A DNA stretch of 64,000 nucleotides from Plumapathes pennacea (GCA_964036295.1 OZ038467.1:19847670-19911669); one strand, 5' to 3'; shown: positions 45,180-58,326, counted from the stretch's first letter. Program-made: numbers and translations. Notes: generated by a model from the sequence alone, not told the origin.

Positions 45180-45345
45180 ATCAGTTTTGAGCCTTTGGTC
45201 TAGAATAGGGTTGGAGATTTTGTTATTTGGTCTGAAATAGGGTCAAAAATCGCACATTTTGATCTGAAAACGGTAAAAAAATGCACATTTTGGTCTGAAA
45301 TAGGGTCGAAAATCGCTAATTTTGGTCTGAAATAGGGCAAGGGTT
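45180..45345. repeat. Tandem repeat (GGTCTGAAATAGGG, about 35-bp unit)
   Basis: Four to five degenerate copies of TTTTGGTCTGAAATAGGGTC with AAAATCGCA spacers. It ends exactly where homology to the window start begins (45347). Confidence 0.85.
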
Positions 45346-45794
45346 TTCAGTCCCGCGCGGCACACTCCCACCTAAAACTTTGAGGAGTGCCCCTCCCGGG
45401 GGGGGGGGGGGGGCGACAACCGTTCGAGCGGTACCTAAATCACATATACCAAGTTTATTAATTACTCTCTCCATGCACATCAACGTCGATCAAGATTGAT
45501 ATTTGACCATACAAACAGAGTGTGCCTTGATTTCCCACTTTTCAAACGTTAGAAGGGTGGAGTGAAAAATTTGACTACTTTCTAAGAGGATCAGTACAGC
45601 CCAACATTTTTGTCCAGGATTGTTGTTGAATAGGATGCACGAAAGCTTATTTCACTAATGTGTGAACAAAAACAAATAAACAGATACTGTAGGTGAAACT
45701 CGGAACTGTGGACCACAACGCCTTGACAGTTTTATGTGAAGTGAAAGAGAAGCTCAAACCTGACGAAAATTTACATGTTTAAGGCGAGTCGCGT

Positions 45795-46118
45795 ACGCCA
45801 AGGCTGTGCGGTATTACGAACTGTGGCTCAACACTGCAAAACAAAGTGGAGACAAAGAAGGCGATGGAGTAGCTTATGGTGGGCTTGGGAAGAGTCATTA
45901 CTCCTCGGGCAGTACGACAAGGCTGTACAGTGTATTACTAATTGAAGCTCAATATTGAAAACCAATTGGAGACAAAGCAGGCGAAGGAGTAGTTTAGGGT
46001 GGGTTTTGGAACTGTCATCACACCCTCGGGCAGTACGGCAGGGCTGTACAGTTTTACGAACTGTGGCTCAACACCGCAAAACAAATTGGAGACATCATCA
46101 CAGTGAGTACAAAAGGAA
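45795..46118 (+). pseudogene. TPR-repeat gene fragment (decayed), copy B
   Basis: This is the duplicate of the fragment at 451-772, with the same frame breaks. The lesions therefore predate the segmental duplication. One small deletion near 45902 (CTCCTCGGG instead of CTCACTCGGG) is private to this copy. Confidence 0.6.
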
Positions 46119-46373
46119 TAAAGACAGACAGTTTTGAATTTGTACCTTGGTATAAAATAGTTTATTACACGACTTCACATTTTCGAGTGCAAATACGGGC
46201 CAAAACGAGTGCAAAGATGGGAGCGTATTACACTCGTCAGGAACCAGATCAACTGGTTTATTAGCTTACGTGATCAGTTTTCGCAAGCAAAGTTTACGAA
46301 CGCGTCATTTTTTGTTCCATTTTGCGCGCGGCGAGAATGTTTGCCCTGCTTCGTTTGTCGTGTAATAAACAAT

Positions 46374-46510
46374 TTATTACACGGGAAGGAGTGCAATACG
46401 GCTGTATTTTTACTCGTCAGTTTTATTTGTTCTCGCCTGAAGCAGGCTCGAAAAAATAAAACCGACTCGTAAAAATACTCCGCCGTATTGCACTCCTTCC
46501 CGTGTAATAA
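46374..46510. mobile_element. Palindromic MITE, copy B
   Basis: Duplicate of the element at 1031-1167. It was carried along by the segmental duplication. Confidence 0.75.
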
Positions 46511-49500
46511 CCTCTTTGTATATTGAGTACTGGTAAATAGTAGGTACTAGTATCAAGGTACTGACTATCTGGAATAATCTTAGGGCTAATCAAACCAGAT
46601 ATCCATACAGCATGTTAATCATTTCTAGTTTGGTCAAACAGTATGGACAGGATTACAAGTATGGTCTGAATAACTTCAGACCAATGTGTGCGTGCATGTT
46701 ACACATTTGTATGCGCACACACACCCGGCACACAGACATGCACACACGGATATCTGTCAACATTATTATTATTAAATAACCAGTAACCAACAAGATTATC
46801 TGATTTCAAGTTTTGTTTGAATGCAGATTTCCTGAGAGATTTGTATTTTCCTTTTATGGAGTTCCACACTTTTATTACCTGGAATCGTATACTAAGTTTT
46901 CCATAGTTTGTTCTTGCAGCAGGACGGTAAAAGTTTTTTTTAGAGGCCAATCTAGTATTGTAATCATGTATTTTGTTTATTTCAATAAATAACTGTGAAA
47001 AGGCTGGGGGAAGTTTGCAAGTGTAGTAGCCATACATAAAAAGTGCATTATGGAGGAAAATTAGGTCCAAAAGTTTAATGATTACTGAATACAATAGCTT
47101 GCCTCAAAGCATTCTGGTGGTTGAAGTCAAATGTCATTATGCAAATGTACTATTAATAATGAATCTTTGATCGATCTCTGGCGGTAAGAGCGATCCGTAT
47201 TAATATACAACAACACAACTCCTTCAAGCCCCTGTGCGTCTTTCTGCGTGCAACACACGTTGTTTCTGCCAAGATGCGCGTTATTGCCTCCTGAGATGAG
47301 GAGGTTTTGCCGGAAGAAGTAAATCTTTAGATTTTTTAAAGGCCCTAGATCAGTCACAACAACTGCTTCACAGTATTTAAGTGACAGTAAATGTGACAAA
47401 GAGTCGCAAAATTGTGGCCGTGGCTCGTGCAAGGAGAGAGATACATCGCCGAAGCGGCTCGTGATTTTGAACTTTTTCTCGTGTTCTCCCAACATCCCGC
47501 GTGTTGATATGAGTACAAAGACATGGAAAACTCGTGTTATATTTAAGAAATATAACACGCGCGTCGTGTTTACATAGCCTGATGCAAACACGAGAAGGAG
47601 TTTGGGAGAATGAGAAAGTTTGTGTAAACCCGAGCCGCCGCGGCGAGGGTTTACACAAACTTTCGAAGTAAGCGTTTTATATTTCTTTTATAAAATAAAC
47701 GGCAGCAGTACTACTGCAAAAACGACCGTTTTACGTGATTATCAAAGTCGAGATTCTCAACACACAAACTGAAACCAATCACAGATTGTTGTTTAACGTG
47801 CCGAGCGGACGAGACAAGTTTTCAAATCTTTAAATTCGGAACTTAAGAATGCTGGAGAAATGAATAATCAAGAAGTCTTTCCATCAATGACTCTTAAACT
47901 GAATTTCCCTCGGCTCGGTTGGCGCTTCTGTAGTATGGGAAGTTTTATCGTGACGTAATTCCGCTCGTTCGCGTCGCCTGGCCGTCAAACGTGTCGCGGC
48001 GGCTAAGGGTTTTCTCTTAATTGAAGGTTGAACAGTTGTTCAAAAAACTGATATTTCCTGGGATAATTCGGGACAAATAGGAATAGAGAACATGTGCATT
48101 ACTTTTAGATGCAAAATAGAGGCACGGATACGTTAAAGGAAGAGAAGATGACATTTCACAGATCTCCAAACTCTCACAACACAAGAGAAGATCAAAGCAC
48201 AGGTTTTTCTTACTAGGGGGAACCACCAGGACAAATCTGGCTCAAATGGCCCCAGAACCCGCACAGTTAGGCAGGAGACACAGATAAACCAGATCAGTGT
48301 GTTCAAGTCTCATTTTATTAGTAAACATTCTTGTTCGATCGAGTGAAATCCCCATACATTTTCTTATAACCGCCATTATGTTGCGCCCGCGAATTATCAG
48401 CGGAATCACCCCCAACGCCTGTGATCAAAGAAGCCTGGCACGGCCGCGAGCGCTGAGAAGACAAGACTCAAAAGTCGGAAAAATATAGGTTCCCGGAGAT
48501 GAACATGCCTGAGGCTGCAGTAAACTCTGCATAGAAGTACGACTATCCAATTGCCGTCGACGATTTTTGCAAACAATTCGCCTTGCAGCGTACACAAGGA
48601 ATTTAAGAAATTTATCGATGCCGGGCGCTCTGTCAAGTTTCATGAAAACTTGCGAATTTCAAGAATTGCAAGCCAGGAAAGACAACCCAAGCAGCCTGAC
48701 TACGGTCCGCCACCATTGACACGTAAGTTATAAACATTCACGAATCTGTACAGATCCGTTTGGGGAAGATAAAGGTAGAAAGAAAAGGCACTGTGCGAGT
48801 CGCAAATTGAATCACTTTGACGGCCAAAGGAAATGAAATGTACGCGCCATTTTTGACGTCATAAAAAGATTCCGTAAAACCTCCCATACATGACAGAGCT
48901 GTCTTAAACTTGCCGAGCAGCTAGTGAAGCTTCTTCTGTGCAGATTGAAGTGATGCAAGTGATCGATGTGAACTGCACTAAATGCCCGACTAAATGGAAA
49001 CAACGTTTGGGAAGCTGCTCTGCTACATTACTTCCTGCTGAAGAAACTGATTTTGGTATGGTACGAGTAGATGACCTTCAGTATCGGTGTAAGTAAACTG
49101 GGAAACCAAGTGTGGGGCTTCTAAACTTAAGGGGTGATAGAAATAGGTCAGATTTGGCAGGTAAAACACGTCAGAAAAATCCTTACCCTACCCCTCTTAG
49201 TCGATTTTTGTCCACTTTGTTTTCATTAAACTTTGCTGGTCCCCTGATGGCAAGGCGCAATTTTTGCGATCGTTTTAGGTAGGCTTCGAAGTTGAGCGAT
49301 GCAGGCTATATATAATTCCTATATTCAGACTTTGAAAACTCCGCTTTGTTTTAAAGTCACCAGAACATGTTGTGTTAGGGGTGGCGAATGGTTCCTAGAA
49401 AATTGTGAGTCTCGGAAACTTTTGATCCGATCTCGAAATCTCGAAAGCCTTCGTGATGAATCACGAAATGTTTGTGCTTCGTTTATGTTTTCAGGATTTT

Positions 49501-50200
49501 CTAAAGACTCGGTCTCGGATTTTCAAACAAGGGTCTCGACGAGTCTCGGATTTTACCATTCGCCACCCCCTTTGCCTCGTGTCTTATGAATTGAACTTTT
49601 CCTTATAATTCCCACCTGGATCAAAATTATAAACTGCCTCTTTTCAATGACTCGCTTTTAAATGACCCTCGACTTGTATTGGTTCAAAACGGATGATTGA
49701 CACTTTCGTTTCTCCACAGGCAGCCCACAAGGTGTTACTAAGTCACGCCTGGTCGGTCAAGGTCTGATGACGTCACGGCCGATCGGTTAACAAGGATTTG
49801 TATGGGGAGATTTTCAAATCATATTTTATGCGTAAAAATAAAAAATCTTACTCCTGAAATTCGTCAGATAACATTAAGAGTCCTTATTTACCGCTTAAGG
49901 TGACTTTCGAGGCGATTTGGCGCCGATTTAGCGATTTTGTTTTTTGTGGTGATCGTGTAAGTACTTAAATTTGTGGGCTGCCTGTGGTTTCTCTATTTCT
50001 TGCATTGCCTGGAGTTTATGACTCAGAACTTTCAGATAATATGAACCAATCACCGTGTGCTGATTCTCGACCTAGAAAAGAAAAACACGAAGAAAAAAAA
50101 AAGAAAAAAGAGCGTGGCACCCAACGAGCTAAAATCAGCCTTGTTACCAGACTTCGGAAGTTGTCGTAATCGAGCAGTCCTGGGACAAGTAAAAACAAAT

Positions 50201-53200
50201 ATGGCGCCCATTTCGGTTTGAGGACTTGGCGGAGGAATTTGTACAAGTCTTTACAGGTTTTAAGGTAATTGGTATAACTAGTTGAACATCGAAATATTTC
50301 CTGTAGGCCATTGAAGTATTTTGTTTGCTCTTTTAGAAAGGGTCAAAGAATTTCCATCTATCTGTGCAGTATGCATTGTCAAATTTCAGGTTCGTAATTA
50401 CACGTGGTTAAATTTGTTTTAAGTATGGTTTGGGTGTTGTTCTTAGAACATGCATCTTGCTACAAACCTGCAGATACCACTGATTCCTGGATGTAGACAG
50501 CAATAAAGTGGAAAGGGCGATCGATGGGTAGGTTGAAAATGTTTGCTAATAGTTTAACAGCACTAATTCTGAAGTTTATCATTAGCAAACAGTCTCAGGA
50601 TGTTCGAGGATAACAGTTTGTATCAATTCTAGCGGTGGATGGTACAAAACAAACGCCAAACTGCTAAAAGACTTGAGTCTTGTTCTGTGACTGAGGGGGT
50701 TAGTCACGACTGGTGTTGGTCAGTGGCAATCATTCCACTGAAGCCTGGTTCATTCTCATGCATTCAGGCCCTATAAATTGTATGATTTTTCTTGAAGCCA
50801 TTGACCGGCCATACGTTGCCCAATGTTTTGGTTGCCCTTGTATTTTTTTTGGTTATCGGGGACACTGGACAACCATTTACTTCAAACCCTGCACACATAT
50901 AGCATAATTTGTCTGGAAAAGAGAAAGCTTAGATGTTAACAAATCCTTATCTAATTTATGCTGACAGTATTTGCCAGAAGATTGAAGTGCACTCACAGGG
51001 TGAATACTGTAGGCAAGAAGTCTGAGAAGTTTGTGTGGAAGATTTTTAGATTCTCCTTTAAGTGACTTCACTGAATCTCCAAAGGTAAGCACCAGCAAAA
51101 TCCTAAAGCCTTGGCCAAAATGGACTACCAAGTCAAGCCAACTCAAGCTGTAGTAATGTGATTGTGATTTTGTTATATTTCAGTTGGATACTCACCATTC
51201 CTTGTTGTTATTGCTGCTGAATTTATCTGGCTGACCAACAAATGTGAACTATCAACCCAAACCCCTTGAACAAGATTCAGGTATTGTACATGATTAATTT
51301 AGTAATTAATATCTATATTTATGACCCATCAAATATTTCCTCTCGCACGTGATTGGTAGAATTGTGACACGTGACCGAATAATGTCTGCTTGTGAGCGGA
51401 CGTTATCAGCGAATAACCCCCGCCTGGCGAACTAACGCTGTTTATTGACAATATCCGAACACAGTTTTATACATTTAATTCACAAAAATCATTGCAAGAC
51501 GACTACTGAGAAGGACATCAATTTATTGGTTGAAAAAGCAGTTCCAGAAAGCACTAAAAAGCTTCACAGTTTCCGCACCGTTATTTGCGCTGCGAGAGGA
51601 GATATTTGAAGGATAATAAAGACAATAAACTACTTTTGAAATATTCACAAATAAGAAATATGCACAAATAATTGTCCTTGGACATTATCTGTTCCTCGAA
51701 GCTCACAGTTGCCCTCGAGCTTTGCTCTTGGGCAACTGTTCACTTCGCAGAACAGATAATATCCTCGGACAATTATCTGTGCATATTTCCTCGCTAAAAG
51801 TAGTTTATTGTTTATATATCCAGGGTTACCAGACTTTCTCTTTGGGCTGATAAATCATTGTTTTTCTGACAAACTTGCCCAGAAGAAAGGTGTTAGTGTC
51901 ACTGTCATGGCTACAGTTTACCCTTCAGCCACATTGTACATGCCAAAACCTGGGTTTCATTATGTCCTGATTTCTTTTACTGGTATCTCAAACTGATACA
52001 GATTAAAAGCTATTGTGCATGTATGATTCAATGGTTTTCATTCTAAAGAACCATCAACTTCAGTTTTCTCCTTTTGATTCTAACCAGAGATAAATACTGT
52101 ACATGTCTCATTCAGTGTGGAGAACTTGGCTTTTTATTTTTGTTATGAAGGCTGGTTCTCCTTCCAATTCTCTTTGCATCCACTCATGTACATTTTCTTC
52201 TCAAATGGTTGGGAGAATTAATATTTATTTGAATTCAGAAATGGTTTTAGGTGTGAGGTTGTAAAATCCCTGAACCTTTAGGCCTGTTAGATGATTTATC
52301 CGAAATTTTCTGAATTAATTTGGTACCATACAATAGACAAACCTCAGTCTATAAGGATGATTGGGTGAGTTAAACTTGACAATCAATCATCCATGTACTG
52401 TACTGTACAAAACTTGTATTTTATATTTTGTTTGCACAGTTGATAATGATAAACACATTTTGGAATCTCAAACCTTTTTCTCCCAAGAGTTTCAAGTTTC
52501 CCTCTTCAGCTTCTTACCATAAATATGTTACAGTAAGGAAAACTTGGCTTTTGGTAGCATGCTGGTAGAAAGCTGATTAAATTATCAGTTCTCACTATAT
52601 CACTCATACACTTTCTACTTAAAAGGTTTGGAGAATCTGAGTCCATATATTTTTCCTCAGGATTGGTCAGAGGAAGAGGTACGTACATTAGATCCGTCTG
52701 TATGCATGCAACCAAGGCCACTAGCCCAGGATACCTGACTTTCCAGTCATTTTAGCAGATTTTCCTAGCAATATTATTTAATTGCTCAGAAGAAAACACT
52801 ATCTGGGCTAGTACGTCAATACAGCTATAGCTTGCCCTTTGAAAAGAAAATATACTTCTAAACATTAATGGGAAGTTAATTTAAAATTCACTACCTTTAC
52901 TTGAAGCCCTTAACTTTATTTATAGTGGCTATTTTACATTATAATAATAATATTGTATCTTACTGACAAGTTGATTTTTGGGACCTTGACAACCAGGCTT
53001 TACTATAAGGTCTTCACATACAACATGGTGTAGTTTAGAGTTTTAAAATCATTCATTTTTGGTTTTGCATTATTTTCTTTTCTCATTTACTTGCATCAGG
53101 AAGAGGAAGAGCTTGAAACAGCAAGTGATTCAGGCATTAGTATGGGACAACAACAACAACAACAGCAACAACAGTTCCGTGGTCTTGGCAGAGTGGAGTA

Positions 53201-53237
53201 TGGACAAGAGTGCAGCAATAAAGAAAGGACATTTCTG
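50201..53237 (+). pseudogene. TUBGCP5: GCP5 5' exons, broken, copy B
   Basis: This is the duplicate of 5584-8949. It shares the extra T after the first six codons, the TGA at 50481 and the three stops in exon 50968-51084. The 303-bp deletion removes nearly all of the exon that reads MDKEFDWRAYLLDG in copy A, leaving only its last nine bases (GATGATTGG) before the donor. In contrast to copy A, the donor after DWSEEE (52661-52678, then GTACGT) is intact. The final exon 53100-53237 carries only 9 glutamines. Neither copy can encode a normal N-terminus. Confidence 0.8.
51319..51819. mobile_element. MITE, same family as 1407-1883 (copy B)
   Basis: Duplicate of the element at 6703-7203, with only a few substitutions. 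Confidence 0.8.
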
Positions 53238-54604
53238 GTACAGTATGCCATACCATTGATGTTTCCTCTTTTTTACATATTTAATGCAAATGTTCAAAGC
53301 TCATGTTTGGATCGCTAGTGTCACTTGCTCCGATGAAGGGCTAGTGCTTGAAACGTCAGCTTCCATTTCCTTTACATCTAGGTGTCACACATTAATTGAT
53401 TCATTATTTTTAACTTAGAAATTAATTGACTTCATGCCTGACACATATGTAAAACATTCTCTTTTTAAGCTCGCCCCACGAAGTGGGGGTGAGCTTAAAG
53501 TTGTCACGGTGTGCTTCCAGGCTTCTGTGTCAACAATGGACTTCCAAATAAGGAATTTCCAAAGAAGGAGCTTGTCAATTTCCAAATTTGGGCACGGTCG
53601 TGTTACGCAGTACGTTCAAACAGAAGACGTCGAAGCTTCGTGTGGAAGTTGTTTCTGGAATTTATTCTTGTTTGTCATGGTTGTCAAGCATTCGAAGTTT
53701 GTTTGGCCATTGAGCCTGGGTGTTTGTACGAATGTAGGGCACTGCTACAGTGACACTGAAATTACGTGGCCATTGTGCTGTGATTACGAAAATATACCAC
53801 GATTGATCGACACTAAAAGATAGTGACTAAAAGAACACACGAGTGACCACAAATGACCACGAGTGACCACGAATGACCACGAATGACCACGAGTGACCAC
53901 GAATGACTACGAGTCAAATAAGCTCCTCACGTAACTGTAACGTCATTTTATTGTCATTTTAAATTTAAAACGCAATATCATGCACCCATGATAAAGTGTA
54001 AAAATTTCACCAGTGTCATTTTAAAAAACAAACACTTGGAAGAAAACGCCGACCACAAGGCGTAAAGTACACACAAATATGTCCCTTGCGTGACGAATCA
54101 CGTGTCAACGTCGGCTGTAGACAATGTGACACAGCGTGCTGTATTTAACTCAAACTCGTGACCCTACCGAACAGATTTGGCTCTTTTAATTAAGTCGTGG
54201 GAATTGCTCACTAAATTCACATGGCGTGGGAACCTATATATGATTGGCTGATCGCAGAGATAAGGCTGCTGAGATGTCAAAAAAATTTGCATTTCTGGTC
54301 CTCTTGCCATGGAAGTCCGGATAAAAAAACCGAAAGATTTTACTCCGAAAAAGTACGACCAAAGTAAGACAACGAAAAGACCTAACACTGGAGTGAAGGA
54401 CGTGGAGGTTATTACTATCGGCGACGTGGAAAGTAAATAGAGAACCGACGGAAGAACAGAATTTCAGTAGAGAGCTTAAGCAGCAGACGTTTTTGATATC
54501 ACGGACGTCAAAATACCGAGGAAGACTGGATCGACAGCGGCGTTTTTGGCGCGAAATTTTTAAATAACTTTGTTCAGTCATTGTTCCCGACTTTATTTTG
54601 CAAC

Positions 54605-55186
54605 ATGCCGCATTTAAAAGATGTTAGAAACGCACTTTTAATTGCTCACAACAGAGGTTTATTATCGGATGCAGCGCTGTTGCTGTTATTGGAAGAGAAT
54701 TCGTCCAAAAACTCAGAATTTTCGTACGAAAAGTACGAAAGGTTTAATATCGAGCGTGTTGAAGAAGCGGAGTGCAAGGCCGAGTTTAGAGTTGAAAAAA
54801 AAGACCTACCACAGCTTGCTGATGCGCTTCAGCTACCGGAAACTTTCCACTGTCATCAACGGACCACAGCAGACAGGTTGGAAGGACTATGTATTTTATT
54901 GAGACGAATGTCATTTCCATTCCGTATAGCCATATGGATTAGAGGCAAAAACGCTGTTTTGACTACTGAAAAACGTTACTTTAGATATATGTACTGTACT
55001 TACGGGTTTAATTTGATGTTTGAAGCCATGTCTCAATCGTTCCGCTCTCAAAGCCACTGTCAGAACAGTCAGAACAACACGAACTGCAAACAACCTGGTT
55101 TCACGTCCGTGCCTTCTCGTCAAAAACGTCAGCACATGCGCATTGATTGCGAAACCCAAATCGAGGCTTCCGGTTGCCGTCCGTGA
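54605..55186 (+). pseudogene. PIF/Harbinger-type transposase N-terminal fragment
   Basis: The frame starts MPHLKDVRNALLIAHNRGLL. It contains AECKAEFRVEKKDLPQLADA, LQLPETFHCHQRTTADRLEG and LCILLRRMSFP, the pre-catalytic region shared by Harbinger transposases (FR..K.DL..L...L..P......R....EGLCILLRRL..P). The DDE region does not follow; the frame continues with unrelated residues and stops at 55186. It is a truncated copy. Confidence 0.6.
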
Positions 55187-55443
55187 ATCAAGAACGTCTG
55201 GTGCTTAAGCTCTCTAGTAACTGAACAGAAACGTGAGAAAGGTGCTGCAGTCAGACGCCGAAAGTGATGATTCTGAATCACTACCAAATGCTGCACAGCA
55301 AAGTCCCGGCAGTCGATTGTATTTAGTAAAACTTTTCAGACTCGGGGACACTCGATAAGCCGGTCATATTACAGCTTATGTTTAAAACAGTATATAAATA
55401 AAATTGATGTCACAGTCACGCGAAGGACTTAATTTAACTCTTG

Positions 55444-55560
55444 GGGCCAGTTGTTCAAAGTGTGAATAGTGGATAAGTGTTAAAATTTAGCCTTATAGTA
55501 TCAAATGGATAAGAATTTCTCCTGTGGATAGCGCTATCCGCTCTTTGAACAACTGGGCCC
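55444..55560. mobile_element. MITE with GGGCCCAGTTGTT-type ends
   Basis: The ends GGGCCAGTTGTTCAAAG and CTTTGAACAACTGGGCCC are inverted. Inside is GTGGATAGCGCTATCCGC. It is a 117-bp relative of the foldback element at 34043-39853. Confidence 0.85.
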
Positions 55561-55838
55561 TGGTCGTTTGTAGCCTGTTCTGCAGTGAGTTGGTAATGGC
55601 GTCACTGTCACGCTATTAATACTTTACGCCTTGTGGTCGGCGTTTTCTTCAAAGATTTTGTTTTACACTTCACGAGCGAGTGATTTTACATTTTATATTT
55701 AAATGATATTAAAATGACGTCACAGTCACATGAGGAGCTTATTTTGACTCATGGTCACTCGTGGTCACTCGTAGTCACTCGTGGTCACTTGTGGTCACTC
55801 GTGGTCACTCGTGTGTTCTTTTAGTCACTATCACACTA

Positions 55839-57440
55839 AAATTAATGAAACGACATGGCTGTTATGCTGTGATCATGAAATGCAGACATTGTGCTGTTTT
55901 GTAAACAAAAGTAAAAGAGCAGCCGTTAAACGAGGGTGCTTCTACAGCTGTGATTGACGCAAGCTATCACGTCGCCAGATCGAATGGCAAGGATTGTGTT
56001 GCGGAAGAAACATCTGAATGTGAAATGCTTGACGGACGATCGCGTTACCATTTTACGTGGAAGGGTAAGATTAATCGGAAGCGAGCGAGAGAATCGTCGC
56101 GTATTCCTTTACGCAAAGTTTGAAGGCTTTTGCGAAAGAACAAACACGTGCGGCGAAAGGTACGTCGCTACATAAGTAAATTTGTTCCCAAGTCATCTGC
56201 TCTTGCCGATTGCTGTAAAAAGCGTGAAACCCGTGTCAATCACTGTTTAACGAGGCACGTAAAGCTTGCAAATAAGAGCAAGATTAAGGTTCGCAAACAT
56301 GTTTATCTGTGTAAGCAGCGGCCAAATACGAAACATAATCAAAGCAGCAAGGCAGCTGTAAGCTCGCGAATTTGTAAAAAGTACTTTTGCGGGAGTGGGT
56401 ATTTAATAGAACTGGCTCAAGGCCACATCGTAAAAATTGCTCAATTTTAGGTATGTTCGCATCCGTTTCCGCGGGCCTCCACTTTTGCTGAACCGCGTAT
56501 TCGATTTAGTCTCAGTTTTGAAAACCCTCATTTACAAGGCGGGAGAGGCTGAAAATTATAAACTTAGACGCTCGAAATGGGAGAATTTAAAATCTTCACC
56601 AAGTGCCAAATCTTTGAACAGGAAGTAGACCTTCCGGAGTCGCACTGAAAAAATTCTATCCGTGACTTCATTACTCATGTCATGTCAGCTTATGTTCAAC
56701 ATCTACATATTCATCAGAGGCCATGATACTCCAGCCTGGGCTGCATTCAAACTAAATACGTGCTTAAAGAAAACACGCCTTTCTTCTTTTGGCTGAGTTT
56801 CAAGTCGAATAAGTTTAAGTGAAATCTGATAACTTGTTGACATTACTTGCGGTTTTGGTCAAATTCATTTTCCAATTCTTCTTCTTCTTCCAGTTCTCTA
56901 CAGCATTTTTCATTGTTGGCGAAAACTATGCGAAGCAAAGCAGCTATAATCAAACGATAGAAATATTTCGACAAGCTGAAGTCGCTCAGGGCTGTCAGTG
57001 GTCACGGGTATTTCAACTTTGACTTGCGCTTGTCAAACAACCGAGAATTTACCAAAACCTGTGTGATAATGGTTCTGAAGTGCAACAGATCTACTGGCAA
57101 TTAAGGAATACAATGGTAACAATCAAAATAACTCCAGAAAACGTCTTCCCGTCTCTTCGTTTCTTCATGCGTATTCTCTGATGCTCAAATTTCATAGGCA
57201 ATTGTTGACACAGCATGGCGGACTGACTGACTGACTGACTGACGCAGTCTTAACTGCAATAAGGTGGAACGCATAAAAATGCCACCACAAAAACTACTTC
57301 GACGATCGCGTTCTCGATTTTGTTGCGTTGTCGGTAATATCGATACTGCCTAAATTGGGAACAGAACGACTTCCATATTTGGAACCATTGTTGACAGCAC
57401 CGGGACACGGGACACATTCCAGTTGGACTAAGCGCATAAA
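55839..57440. other. Continuation of the insertion, unrecognised
   Basis: The sequence after the Harbinger-like element continues the pre-existing insert (ATGCTGTGATCATGAAAT resembles GTGCTGTGATTACGAAAA before it). Short frames at 55954-56175 and 56130-56450 are rich in Lys, Arg and Cys but show no domain. A TGAC short repeat stands at 57224-57243. Confidence 0.35.
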
Positions 57441-57450
57441 GCTTCGCTTT

Positions 57451-58326
57451 TCAGCACTTCGGGCTGAACGCGAGCTTAAAAAGAATAGGGTTGTCAGAAG
57501 CCACAGGTTTACCAGTGATGCAAACAATAATTTTTACTGCAATAAATATAAGCCGTATATCCAAGTGGCTTTTGGCCTTCACCAGGTGCAAAGCTGAAGA
57601 TTCGATGTCCTTCAGACACATCTGATTCTTGTAAAAGTGTATCCATGTTTCCAGAAGTCTCTCTTCAAGCTCAGTTAATTCTAACTCAGGTGGCTTATGT
57701 GGGAGTGTCATTTTATTGGCCTTTGCACAGCTTGGCATCTTACCAGCTTTGATGTTTTGATGGCAAGTTCTACAATCCATTCAGAATTGTTCACATTAAG
57801 ATCTGATGCATTAAGATCTGAGCTGAATGAATGTTCATGACATCTAATTACACCAGATTTGTACCAAAGTTGATCACAGCAAGTACACACAGTACTCAGG
57901 TCCACATTTAATATTTTCATGAAATTGTTTAATAAGACCCTCAGTGGTTTTAAATTTGTTCATCTGTTTTTCTTTTAGTCTCACTAGTTGTGATTTTTTT
58001 TTTTTTTTTTTTTTTTTTTTGGCTTTTCTCTTTTCCTTTAACAAGATCGGGGTCCTTTTTCTTTTTCTGGCCTGTCCGTCTTTTTCTTTCACATGATCTG
58101 GGTTTCCTTCTCTGTATATTTTCTTAGCTTCATTTTCTTTTTGTTTTACTTTGGGATTATTTTTCTGTTTCATGTGCATTCTCATTAGTTTCTCTTTAGC
58201 AAGGTATTGTTGATCCATTCTTTGCTTTCTTTCATAATCTCTCAAATAAGCTTTTCGTTCCTCAAGAGCTGAAGAATCACAATCTTTGTTGTTTGAGCAA
58301 CTAACTGCACAAACATAACATAACAA
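57451..58326 (-). pseudogene. Helitron replicase N-terminal fragment (DUF6570-like)
   Basis: On the minus strand a basic, coiled segment (ERKAYLRDYERKQRMDQQYL, a poly-Lys run from a poly-T tract at 57999-58020, KFKTTEGLIKQFHENIKCGP) leads, after a frame change near 57874, to VCTCCDQLWYKSGV and CRTCHQNIKAGKMPSCAK, then LELTELEERLLETWI. This is the cysteine-rich region that precedes the Rep domain in many invertebrate Helitron replicases. Rep and helicase are absent. Confidence 0.65.

Larger units (their letters stand above)
45347..53465. repeat. Segmental duplication, copy B
   Basis: This is the partner of 1-9185. The alignment starts at TCAGTCCCG, directly after a short tandem repeat (45180-45345). 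It is interrupted at 53465 by an insertion that begins with a hairpin. The homology with copy A resumes at about 58646 (TCTCATTCC, then a pyrimidine tract and an acceptor AG). Copy B lacks the MITE and the LINE fragment of copy A, so it preserves both empty sites. It has its own 303-bp deletion, which removes almost all of one GCP5 exon. Confidence 0.95.
53821..55830. mobile_element. Harbinger-like element with minisatellite TIRs
   Basis: The left end TAGTGACTAAAAGAACACAC and the inverse at 55830 are perfect. Each TIR then contains a run of 10-bp units (GAGTGACCAC or GAATGACCAC) and continues to about 54080 and from 55600, where GAAAACGCCGACCACAAGGC is inverted. Between them lies a transposase-like frame. 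Removing the element leaves CACTAAAA-like host sequence. A MITE at 55444-55560 sits within it. Confidence 0.75.

Noticed and set aside
45180-45345. Regular repeats of about 35 bp considered as a CRISPR-like array
   Set aside because: The copies are contiguous and degenerate, with no unique spacers; it is an ordinary tandem repeat.
53826-53935. Regular short repeats that could suggest a CRISPR array
   Set aside because: The units are 10 bp without spacers, appear inverted at the other TIR, and this is animal DNA.
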